A DNA stretch of 64,000 bases from Diogma glabrata (Eukaryota; Arthropoda; Insecta; Diptera; Cylindrotomidae). A program made the position numbers and the translations under genes. The notes under the pieces were generated by a model, which was not told where the DNA came from, made no database searches, and saw nothing but the letters and a program-made list of their open reading frames with translations. Numbering within the stretch: position 1 is the first letter of the stretch; the number at the start of each line of letters is the position of its first letter. The stretch is from contig OY856186.1 in NCBI GenBank assembly GCA_963693315.1, positions 89,509,925 through 89,573,924 on the forward strand, written 5' to 3'. Positions 11,393-19,184 of this stretch are shown piece after piece.

Positions 11393-11600
11393 AAATTTGG
11401 AAAAATTCATGGTTATGGGCAATATTGTAAATATTATAGCGGTCGGCTCATCATTTCAAATATTATTTTGAGGGGGTTGAGAGTGGAAATTTTGAAAAAA
11501 AAATTAGTTTGACTATGTGTCATATGAAAGGTGAATTTTTTTCTAGTCCAAAAAATTTATTTTGTAATTTTCGAAAACACCGTTCATTCATTTCATATGA
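11393..11600 (+). repeat. Tandem-family unit, right part after the insertion
   Basis: It resumes with TTTGGAAAAATTCATGG and contains GGTTATGGGCAAT, TAGCGGTCGGCTCATCAT, GAGGGGGTTGAGAGTGG and TCTAGTCCAAAA. It joins in register with the left part that ends at 8945. Confidence 0.8.
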
Positions 11601-12398
11601 TTAAAACTCTAAAATTGTGTTTTTGTGAAGGACTATTCACATAAAATAATCGTAGAAGAGGATAAATTTTGCTACATATCGATATATATCGATATGAGCT
11701 ATAACGGAATTTACCGGCACTCTCACGATCGCATTTCTTGACCTACAACAAAAATTTTTTCTGTATACGTTGCGGCAAAAAATTTCTTGGACAAATTTGC
11801 GAACTGGCCATATCCGGGTACAAGTTAAGTAGCTAGAGCCAACAAAGTCGAATAATCTAGGGCGTTATAACTTCCGTTTGAATCATAATATTTTAATAAA
11901 ATTTATCAATATTGAATATTTAAACATGACAACCTTGGCATTCCAAGACAACCTTGGCATTCCAAGTTTCTGAAAAATCAGCTGTTTTAAAAATTTATTA
12001 AACTTTGTTGTCCTTGATTTGGCTGAAAATGGCCAATCTCACTTTTGAATAGTTACGCACACGTTAACTAGAACATAAATCTTTCCAAAATTTAAAAAAA
12101 AAATAGTTCAAGTCTAGAGGTTGAGACACCAGGGCTGTTAGAACAAAAACAAACGCTAACGGCCATGCTTTGCACATTTTTGAGTTTATGCTGTTTAACC
12201 TCGTACTCACTTTTAGATAAACTTTTCAGCTATAACCTCAGAGATTTTCAGCTTTCTAGCCCAAGAGTCTCAATGTAATTAGCATTAAACCTAATGAATG
12301 TCATTCAATTACAACAACAACAACTTCTATAAAAATATAAAAATATCGCATAGAAAAAATATTAAAAAAATTTTCTTTTGTTTTTTTTTCAGTTTTTA
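11601..12398. other. No gene seen
   Basis: AT-rich. Small palindrome ATCGATATATATCGAT at 11678-11693 and a tandem ACAACCTTGGCATTCCAAG at about 11929-11966. Confidence 0.55.
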
Positions 12399-12403
12399 GT
12401 TAT

Positions 12404-12773
12404 TGTAATGTATTAACATATTAAGAAAATTAAGAAACACTCTTGCGCTGCAGACTGTAAAATGTAAAATAAAACCTATATATGTATATATGTGAAATTA
12501 GTGATAAAACCTGTAACTTATATATTTTATATATTTAGATTTATGTAATACAATAATTTCCATTTTGGAAAAGAGTGAATGATCACATTTGTTTGCAGTC
12601 AGCTGAGTTATAAGCTTATAAATAAATTAGTGGAAAAATTTAAAATAAACTTTTGTTATATTTAAAAAAAAAAGAGTTATAAGCTTATAAATAAATTAGT
12701 GGAAAAATTTAAAATAAACTTTTGTTATATTTAAAGTTAATAGTTTGATTGTTTGTTTTTCTAATACATAAAA
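12404..12773 (+). repeat. 5' LTR
   Basis: It begins TGTAATGTATTAAC and ends CATAAAA. It contains an internal ~69-bp tandem duplication (starting GAGTTATAAGC at about 12604 and 12673) that is also present in the 3' LTR, so it is inherited rather than new. Confidence 0.95.
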
Positions 12774-12774
12774 G

Positions 12775-12786
12775 TGGCGACGATGA
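12775..12786 (+). other. Primer-binding site candidate
   Basis: TGGCGACGATGA lies one base after the 5' LTR, where reverse transcription would be primed by a tRNA 3' end. The tRNA is not identified. Confidence 0.6.
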
Positions 12787-12939
12787 TAAAAACGAAACTT
12801 TTGTGAAACTATTGTAATTTAGAGTAAGTAAATATAAGTGAAAGATTATACCGTGCAAGCGTCGGTACGCCATATTTGCGTTTATATAAAAATTGTCTGG
12901 AGTCGTGTTAAATTGTGTTTTTCTTAGTATAAAATTAAT

Positions 12940-13971
12940 TTGTACTCTCACTGCATAGACAAATTGATGTTGGAGTCAGAGATCATAACACAAAATAAGA
13001 AAGAAACTTTTGAAGAAACTTTTGAAGAAACTTTTGAAGAAAGGTGTAAAGATTTCAAGCAAAATCAATTAACTACAAAACAAAAGATGTCATTAATTGG
13101 TATCATTGAAGCTTTTGTCCCAGGAGAAGACTTTGAGACGTATGAAGAGAGATTGGAGCAATTTTTTTTGATAAACGAGGTACAGGAACAAAAAAAGGTA
13201 TCACTATTTATAACTATTATGGGGGGAGAAACTTACAAAATTTTAAAAGGCTTATCTACACCTAAAACACCTAGTTCTTTGCCATATGCGGAGTTAATAA
13301 GTGTACTTAAGAATCATTTTAAACCCAAGGTTAATAAGAGGGCTGAACGATTCAAATTCTCTAAAGCAAATCAAGAGGATGGTGAGTCAATCTCAGATTA
13401 TATAGTGAAGCTTAAATGTCTTGCACAATCTTGTGAGTATGGGGATTTTTTAGATGATGCTTTAACAGACAAGTTTGTAGTCGGCTTGAAATCAGAAGAA
13501 ATTCAACAGCAGCTGTTACAACATCCTGATATTAAATTTAATGAATGCTGCCAAAAGGCATTAAATATTGAGATGTCTGTAAAAGAAGTGAGATCCATAA
13601 ATCCAACTATAGGTCAAATATTTCAATCTGGTGGTGCTACCAAACAACATTACCGTCAAGCACGTCAACCTTACCGTCATCATTCAAACAGTCATTATGA
13701 AAGTTCAAACTTAAATCGTAGTTATAGTCCAAGGAACGGAAATCATAGTCATGAGTCATTTAGACGTTATCAAAGTCCAAGTTCTGTCCGGAGCTTAAGT
13801 CCAAGGAGCATCAGTCGTAGTGAACCAGGAAGTCAACATGCAGTCGTTGTGGGTTATACAGTCACCATGAAAGTCAATGTCCGGCACAGAACTGGAAGTG
13901 CTACAGTTGCTATAATTACGGACATACATCTAAAACATGCCGTAATAAAAATTCGAAACACATCAAGGTAA
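12940..13971 (+). CDS. gag: Gypsy Gag, N-terminal and capsid part (frame-broken)
   Basis: Gag would form the cytoplasmic retrotransposon particle and package its RNA. The frame starts at 12940 with a short EETFEE repeat (three near-identical 12-base units near 13005-13045). The capsid-like region contains FETYEERLEQFFLINEV, a run of hydrophobic helices and LKNHFKPKVNKRAERFKF, and then NQEDGESISDYIVKLKCLAQ, the pattern of the retrotransposon Gag domain. A Ser/Arg-rich stretch follows (about residues 235-295). The nucleocapsid zinc knuckles are missing from this frame but appear in the next one from 13839, so the last ~45 residues (after about 298) are an artefact of a one-base shift. Deliberate ribosomal frameshifting is unlikely because zinc knuckles normally belong to Gag itself. 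Confidence 0.88.
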   Translation: MYSHCIDKLMLESEIITQNKKETFEETFEETFEERCKDFKQNQLTTKQKMSLIGIIEAFVPGEDFETYEERLEQFFLINEVQEQKKVSLFITIMGGETYKILKGLSTPKTPSSLPYAELISVLKNHFKPKVNKRAERFKFSKANQEDGESISDYIVKLKCLAQSCEYGDFLDDALTDKFVVGLKSEEIQQQLLQHPDIKFNECCQKALNIEMSVKEVRSINPTIGQIFQSGGATKQHYRQARQPYRHHSNSHYESSNLNRSYSPRNGNHSHESFRRYQSPSSVRSLSPRSISRSEPGSQHAVVVGYTVTMKVNVRHRTGSATVAIITDIHLKHAVIKIRNTSR

Positions 13972-14279
13972 TCAACAGTATCAATAAATCAAATTTACCA
14001 ATGGAATATGAAGTCACTATTGAAAACCAAAAGGTCATCATGGAAGTAGATACTGGAGCATGTTCATCAATAATTAACGTAGTTAAGTATAAAGATAGTT
14101 TTAGTCATTTAAGATTAATCAGTGTTAATGATTCTTTCTCTACCGTTACGGGACAGGTTATCACGGTTATGGGGAAAATGATTGTCAACGTGAGTTTTAG
14201 AGGGAATATATACAATTTGGAGTTAATTGTTATTGATGCCGAGAGGGATTTTAAACCTTTAATCGCAGATCGTGGTTAG
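13839..14279 (+). CDS. Gypsy nucleocapsid zinc knuckles and aspartic protease
   Basis: This frame begins inside gag. It carries two CX2CX4HX4C zinc knuckles (CSRCGLYSHHESQC, CYSCYNYGHTSKTC), which bind the element's RNA. It then runs without a stop into the protease, where VDTGACSSI (14048-14074) holds the catalytic Asp of the homodimeric retroviral-type enzyme that would mature Gag-Pol. The usual downstream hydrophobic strand (YNLELIVIDAE) is present. The frame ends at 14279, right after FKPLIADRG. The expected WLD... continuation follows in another frame, so a single base is missing near 14255. The first ATG in the frame is at 14001, but the open sequence clearly starts earlier as part of a Gag-Pol fusion. 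Confidence 0.88.
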   Translation, partial: CSRCGLYSHHESQCPAQNWKCYSCYNYGHTSKTCRNKNSKHIKVINSINKSNLPMEYEVTIENQKVIMEVDTGACSSIINVVKYKDSFSHLRLISVNDSFSTVTGQVITVMGKMIVNVSFRGNIYNLELIVIDAERDFKPLIADRG

Positions 14280-14326
14280 ATGCTATTTTACCGGAATGGA
14301 GGGATTACTTAGGCTCATCCGAACCT

Positions 14327-15970
14327 GTGTTGGTAAATAATTTAAAAGTTATGTCAATTTTAGATAAAATAAAAGTAAATTTTCCTAAAGTACTCGAAAG
14401 CAATGCTACAAATCAATCGATTGAAGGGTTTTTGGTGGATATTTTGTTAGAAGATCATGCTAGGCCTATCTTCCATAAAGCTTATACGGTAGCTTATAGA
14501 ATCAGGCCAAAAGTTGAAGCCAAACTAGATAGATTGTGTATGAGTGGTATTTTAGAAGCAGTAAAATTTAGTAATTGGGCTAGTCCGATAGTCATTGTAC
14601 CAAAAACAAACGGAGACATTCGGATATGTGTGGATTTTAATGTGACTATTAATAAGATGGTCAAAACGGAGCACTACCCTCTACCTCGCATCGACGACAT
14701 ATTTGCAGGACTTGCAAATTGTACTTATTTTTGCGTTATTGATTTAACTGGTGCGTATCAGCAATTATCCGTCAAGGAAGACTCAAGGGAGCTCTTAACA
14801 ATAAACACACATAAAGGTTTATTTAGGTATCGGCGCTTACCTTTTGGATTGAAATCGGCCCCATCCATATTCCAGTCCGTGATAGATCAGATATTAATTG
14901 GGATAGAAGGAGTTGTATCATATCTCGATGACATATTAGTCGGAGGAAAAGATTATCAAGATTGTTATGATAAGCTGTTTCGGGTATTAGGAAGGTTAAA
15001 TGAGTATAATGTTCAAATTAATATTGATAAATGCAAAATTTTGTCTCCCAGTGTATGCTATTTAGGTCATACTTTGTCCGCAGAAGGAATTCATCCTAAC
15101 ACAGAAAAGATCCAGGCTATTGTAAATGCACCTGCACCATCAAATGTGTCACAATTACAATCCTATCTAGGATTACTTAACTACTATGGGAAGTTTATCC
15201 CAAATTTGTCGACGGAATTACGAGATTTATATTACCTTTTAAAAAAAGATGTTGTTTTTGATTGGTCCGAAAGTTGTCAGGTTTCGTTTCAAAAATCTAA
15301 ATCTCTTATTTTAAAACACAATTTATTGGAATTGTACGATTCAAACAAACCTATTATTATTGCTACTGATGCCAGCCCATACGGTGTGGGCGCAATTTTA
15401 TCACATGTGGTGAATGGGGTTGAAAAGCCAGTTCTTTTTGCCTCAAGTACATTGTCACCGGCAGAAAAAAATTACTCCCAACTTCACAGAGAAGCCTTGG
15501 CAATAATCTTTGGCCTTAAACAGTTTCACAAATATGTATATGGTCATTCTTTCATAATCCAAACTGATCATCAAGCGCTTAGAGAAATATTTAACCCTAA
15601 CAAGTCAACGCCTGCAGTTGCTGCAGCCAGGTTGCAGCGATGGGCAGTTATATTATCTATGTATAACTACAAAATAGAATATCGTCGTGGATCGCAGATG
15701 TTACATGTAGATGCATTGTCTCGATTACCCGTAACGTCAGGAACCAATATAGATAACAATATTTGCATCAAGTCATTTAATTTCACAGATAATGTGCCTC
15801 TGAATCCAAAAACGATTGTAGAAGAAACTAAAAAGGATAGAATCATGAATGAAGTTCTAGAGTTTTGTATGTTTGGGTGGCCAGATTCTTCAAAATTGTC
15901 GGAAAACGTAATGGTGTACTATAAAAAAAAGAATATTTATGTTGTGAAGATGAGTGTTTATTCTATATGA
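14327..15970 (+). CDS. pol: Gypsy reverse transcriptase and RNase H
   Basis: Copies element RNA into DNA in the cytoplasmic particle. The reverse transcriptase motifs are in order: NWASPIVIVPKTNGDIRICV, YFCVIDLTGAYQQL with a catalytic Asp (about residue 139), RLPFGLKSAPSIFQ, and SYLDDILV with the two catalytic Asp (about residues 200-201). QSYLGLLNYYGKFIP marks the connection. RNase H (RT_RNaseH type) follows with ATDASPYGVGAIL (Asp about 348), HREALAI and TDHQALREIF, ending near VDALSRLPV. The frame is open upstream of the ATG at 14327 and is continuous in sense with the protease apart from a one-base break, so the ATG is not a true start. The last few codons (after about 15945) are out of frame; the true continuation is the integrase frame. 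Confidence 0.95.
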   Translation: MLVNNLKVMSILDKIKVNFPKVLESNATNQSIEGFLVDILLEDHARPIFHKAYTVAYRIRPKVEAKLDRLCMSGILEAVKFSNWASPIVIVPKTNGDIRICVDFNVTINKMVKTEHYPLPRIDDIFAGLANCTYFCVIDLTGAYQQLSVKEDSRELLTINTHKGLFRYRRLPFGLKSAPSIFQSVIDQILIGIEGVVSYLDDILVGGKDYQDCYDKLFRVLGRLNEYNVQINIDKCKILSPSVCYLGHTLSAEGIHPNTEKIQAIVNAPAPSNVSQLQSYLGLLNYYGKFIPNLSTELRDLYYLLKKDVVFDWSESCQVSFQKSKSLILKHNLLELYDSNKPIIIATDASPYGVGAILSHVVNGVEKPVLFASSTLSPAEKNYSQLHREALAIIFGLKQFHKYVYGHSFIIQTDHQALREIFNPNKSTPAVAAARLQRWAVILSMYNYKIEYRRGSQMLHVDALSRLPVTSGTNIDNNICIKSFNFTDNVPLNPKTIVEETKKDRIMNEVLEFCMFGWPDSSKLSENVMVYYKKKNIYVVKMSVYSI

Positions 15971-16416
15971 ATCGAATTGTAATTCCAAATAGTTTACAAG
16001 ATAAAGTTTTAAATTTATTACACGAAAATCATGGAGTTGGAATTGTCCGTATGAAAATGATAGCTAGGTCATATGTTTGGTGGTATGGCATAGATAAAGA
16101 TATAGAATGCTTTGTAAACTCATGTTTAATATGTCAACAAAGTCGAAATAGGAATCAAGAAATAGTATCTACACATTGGCCGGCTACTAGTTATCCCTTT
16201 GAAAGGATACACATTGATTTCTTCCATTTTGAAAACAAAGAGTTCATAATTATTGTTGACGCGTATAGTAAATTTGTAGAGGTGGTGTTAATGAATGTCA
16301 CAACAGCATCTGCAGTAATTACAGTTCTGTCAAAATTTTTTTCCAATTTTGGCTTCCCTACAGAAATTGTGTCTGATAATGGGCCTCCATTTAATTCAAT
16401 AGAATTTATTCAGTAA
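15967..16416 (+). pseudogene. Gypsy integrase, N-terminal part, cut by insertion
   Basis: The zinc-binding HHCC domain is intact (His 19, His 22, Cys 53, Cys 56, counted from 15967). The catalytic core follows with IHIDFF (Asp 84) and VSDNGPP (Asp 137), two of the three D,D-E residues. The frame then runs into the ribozyme element that starts at 16408, adding three foreign residues before a stop. The preceding codons DECLFY (15949-15966) belong to this frame, so the protein was continuous with RNase H before a one-base shift near 15945. The rest of the core is at 16974-17784, in the same frame once the insertion and one target copy are discounted. Confidence 0.93.
16397..16407 (+). repeat. 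Target duplication of insertion A, left copy
   Basis: CAATAGAATTT, repeated at 16974-16984 on the other side of the insertion; 11 bp, no mismatch. Confidence 0.9.
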
Positions 16417-16581
16417 ATTATTTGTGATGTAACATCACCCCGATGGAAAATCTCCCATCAAGAATAATATAAGAACTGAATCTAAAAAATTATGCATAAT
16501 TTTTTAGATTCAGTTCTTATATTATTCTTGATGGGAGATTTTCCATCGGGGTGATGTTACATCACAAATAATTTACTGAAT
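16408..16581. repeat. Perfect 174-bp palindrome at the start of insertion A
   Basis: Left arm 16408-16494 and right arm 16495-16581 are exact reverse complements with no spacer (centre TTATG|CATAA). The left arm begins exactly at the insertion boundary. Confidence 0.95.
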
Positions 16582-16595
16582 TAATTGTTGATCAT

Positions 16596-16609
16596 GTGTC
16601 AATAGACAC
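16596..16609 (+). other. Small hairpin in the ribozyme element
   Basis: GTGTC-AATA-GACAC. It is conserved in copy B (sense and antisense). Nearby TCTAGA and GAAGA/TCTTC pairs also suggest a folded RNA. Confidence 0.6.
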
Positions 16610-16829
16610 AAGTGAAGACTAGTCATCTTCTTCTCACAGATACAATTTTGTTATTCAATACTAGAAAATCTAGAGTATAACAAAACAGTGATCACCAGAG
16701 AAATTAATTGACTAAACCTGAATTTATTAAATGTATGTTTATGTAAATTTTTTGTTTTTACACTTCGCTAGAGTTGTAACCTAATTTTTGGTTTATAATC
16801 ATTAGCGTTAACATTTTTTGGTAGAGTTT

Positions 16830-16904
16830 ATCTAGTCGGCTAGCCCTGATGAGAATGATAAACTTTTTTAGTTTAAAAATTTTCTCATTGGTTCGAAACT
16901 AGAT
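16830..16904 (+). ncRNA. Hammerhead ribozyme, copy 1
   Basis: A self-cleaving RNA motif. The conserved cores CTGATGAG (16846-16853) and CGAAAC (16894-16899) are complete. Helix III is seven perfect pairs, ATCTAGT (16830-16836) with ACTAGAT (16898-16904), and is open-ended, so the topology is type III. Cleavage would follow the C of GTC at 16837. Helix I is only GGC-TA-GCC (16838-16845), three pairs and a two-base loop. Helix II begins G-C, A-U, A-U, U-G and then loops over a small AAACT/AGTTT hairpin. The core assignment is read directly; self-cleavage is predicted, not shown. Confidence 0.85.
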
Positions 16905-16973
16905 CGCTCTAAAATTGTATGGATTGCAAAAAGTTTCATAATTTGCACCATAATTTTTTAGATTCAGTTCTTA

Positions 16974-17784
16974 CAATAGAATTTGTAAAATTTTTAGAGC
17001 GGCATGATATTAAAGTAACTAAATCTCCACCGTACCACCCTCAATCGAATGGTTTGGCAGAAAGAAATGTTCAAACAGTAAAATCTGCGTTAAAGAAATA
17101 TCTTCTAGATGAATCTAAACAGCTTACTACACAACAAAGGTTAAATCAATTTTTGATGCAACAAAGAAACACACCTTGTATGTCAACCTCTAAAACTCCG
17201 TCTGAAGTAGTTTTTTCCTATAAACCAAAAATTTTGTTAGATATAGTCAACCCTAGAGCAAAAGTTCGATTTGCTATAGACGAAAATAATAATAAAAATC
17301 TGAAGAACATAGAAAACGCCAGTTATATAAAACTAGATAAAGAAAGAATTAATAATAAAAAATCCTGTATCAACTATAAACATTTCAAAAGAGGTGAAAA
17401 AGTATTATATCAAAACCGTTTTAAAAATTATATAAATTGGATTCCCGCAACGATTTTAAAGCGTGTCAGTCCATTAACGTATTTAATTAATGTAAATAAT
17501 CATGTGCGATTCGTACATGAGAATCGTCTTAGATATTCAAATCTAAATGATAAATTTCATCACAACTTAATATTATTCCGGAGCGTACCCAAATTAAAAA
17601 TGATGTTGCGCTTTCCAAAAAGCAGCATACAGCAGATAAGAATAGTATATCTATGGGTGATGAAAATAATGCTTTTACACCTCCGAATAAGTATTTTGCC
17701 AAAAGAAAACGTAGTCCAGAATTGGAAATAGAATTAAGAAAATCACAAAGAAAAATAAAATCTCCAGATAGATTTAGATATTAA
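16974..17784 (+). pseudogene. Gypsy integrase, catalytic Glu and C-terminal part
   Basis: After the second copy of the target duplication the core resumes with FVKFLERHDIKV and SPPYHPQSNGLAERNVQ, which holds the catalytic Glu. A C-terminal chromatin- and DNA-binding region follows, with FKRGEKVLYQNRFKNY and WIPATILKRVSPLTYLI (GPY/F-like module) and VRFVHENRLRYS. The open frame stops at 17731, but a one-base shift near 17570 gives a better tail, rich in Lys and Arg and ending KSPDRFRY, then TAA at 17784. That is the usual end of gypsy polyproteins. An ATG at 16919 lies within the ribozyme element and is not a real start. Confidence 0.92.
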
Positions 17785-17877
17785 AAAAAAAAAAAATAAA
17801 AACTATAATAATTATGTTAGTTAACTATTGTATTTATTTATTGCTTTATGTAATTTTTGTTTATATAGTTTTAAATT

Positions 17878-17890
17878 AAAAGGGGGAAAG
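17878..17890 (+). other. Polypurine tract
   Basis: AAAAGGGGGAAAG lies just before the 3' LTR (one T between), where plus-strand DNA synthesis would be primed. Confidence 0.85.
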
Positions 17891-18269
17891 TTGTAATGTA
17901 TTAACATATTAAGAAAATTAAGAAACACTCTTGCGCTGCAGACTGTAAAATGTAAAATAAAACCTATATATGTATATATGTGAAATTAGTGATAAAACCT
18001 GTAACTTATATATTTTATATATTTAGATTTATGTAATACAATAATTTCAATTTTGGAAAAGAGTGAATGATCACATTTGTTTGCAGTCAGCTGAGTTATA
18101 AGCTTATAAATAAATTAGTGGAAAAATTTAAAATAAACTTTTGTTATATTATTTGTGATATAACATCACCCCGATGGAAAATCTCCCATCAAAAATAATA
18201 TAAGAACTGAATTTAAAAAATTATGGTGCAAATTATGAAACTTTTTGCAATCCATACAATTTTAGAGCG

Positions 18270-18346
18270 ATCTAGTTTCGAACCAATGAGAAAATTTTTA
18301 AACTTTAAAAAAGTTTATCATTCTCATCAGGGCTAGCCGACTAGAT
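18270..18346 (-). ncRNA. Hammerhead ribozyme, copy 2
   Basis: Same core, GTC cleavage site and seven-pair helix III as copy 1, on the minus strand. The helix II loop hairpin is longer here (AAACTTT/AAAGTTT). It belongs to the full antisense unit of insertion B. Confidence 0.85.
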
Positions 18347-18725
18347 AAACTCTACCAAAAAATGTCAACGCAAATGTATATAAACTAAAAATTAGGTTAC
18401 AACTCTAGCGAAGTGTAAAAACAAAAAATTTACATAAACATACATTTAATAAATTCAGGTTTAGTCAATTAATTTCTCTGGTGATCACTGTTTTGTTATA
18501 CTCTAGACATTCTAGTATTGAATAACAAAATTGTATCTGTGAGAAGAAGATGACTAGTCTTCACTTGTGTCTATTGACACATGATCAACAATTAATTCAG
18601 TAAATTATTTGTGATATAACATCACCCCGATGGAAAATCTCCCATCAAGAATAATATAAGAACTGAATTTAAAAAATTATGGTGCAAATTATGAAACTTT
18701 TTGCAATCCATACAATTTTAGAGCG

Positions 18726-18802
18726 ATCTAGTTTCGAACCAATGAGAAAATTTTTAAACTTTAAAAAAGTTTATCATTCTCATCAGGGCTAGCCGACTAG
18801 AA
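18726..18802 (-). ncRNA. Hammerhead ribozyme, copy 3
   Basis: The core and GTC are intact. The outermost helix III pair is lost (T where the others have A), leaving TCTAGT/ACTAGA, six pairs. It lies 456 bp from copy 2 in direct tandem. Confidence 0.83.
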
Positions 18803-19107
18803 AAACTCTACCAAAAAATGTCAACGCTAATGTATATAAACTAAAAATTAGGTTACAATTAATTATTGATCATGTGTCAATAGACACAAGTGAAGACTAG
18901 TCATCTTCTTCTCACAGATACAATTTTGTTATTCAATACTAGAATGTCTAGAGTATAACAAAACAGTGATCACCAGAGAAATTAATTGACTAAACCTGAA
19001 TTTATTAAATGTATGTTTATGTAAATTTTTTGATTTTACACTTCGCTAGAGTTGTAACCTAATTTTTAGTTTATATACATTAGCGTTGACATTTTTTGGT
19101 AGAGTTT

Positions 19108-19184
19108 ATCTAGTCGGCTAGCCCTGATGAGAATGATAAACTTTTTTAAAGTTTAAAAGTTTTCTCATTGGTTCGAAACTAGAT
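19108..19184 (+). ncRNA. Hammerhead ribozyme, copy 4
   Basis: Core, GTC and seven-pair helix III identical to copy 1. The helix II loop carries the AAACTTT/AAAGTTT hairpin. It lies in the sense unit at the right end of insertion B. Confidence 0.85.

Larger units (their letters stand above)
16408..16973 (+). mobile_element. Hammerhead-ribozyme retroelement (retrozyme/PLE-like), copy A
   Basis: A 566-bp insertion in gypsy integrase, flanked by 11-bp direct repeats. It has three parts. First, 87 bp in antisense. Second, from 16495, the same sequence in sense. Third, a nearly complete sense unit from about 16575 to the end, carrying one hammerhead ribozyme. It ends ATTCAGTTCTTA, exactly as copy B does. 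There is no open frame of note, so it must move with borrowed enzymes. Unit-length tandem RNA repeats with a hammerhead are known from retrozymes and from the terminal repeats of Penelope-like elements; inverted end fragments and variable target duplications are typical of Penelope. The assignment between these two is inference. Confidence 0.85.

Noticed and set aside
13835..13971. Programmed frameshift between Gag and protease
   Set aside because: The shift falls before the zinc knuckles, which should be in Gag, and I see no slippery heptamer at the junction.
16846..16930. A type I hammerhead reading with closed helix III
   Set aside because: No convincing short hairpin followed by an NUH triplet lies 3' of CGAAAC, whereas the upstream GTC with seven-pair helix III fits exactly.
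16919..16973. ATG at 16919 as the start of an integrase gene
   Set aside because: The first ~18 codons lie in the inserted ribozyme element; the integrase frame was continuous with 15967-16407 before insertion.
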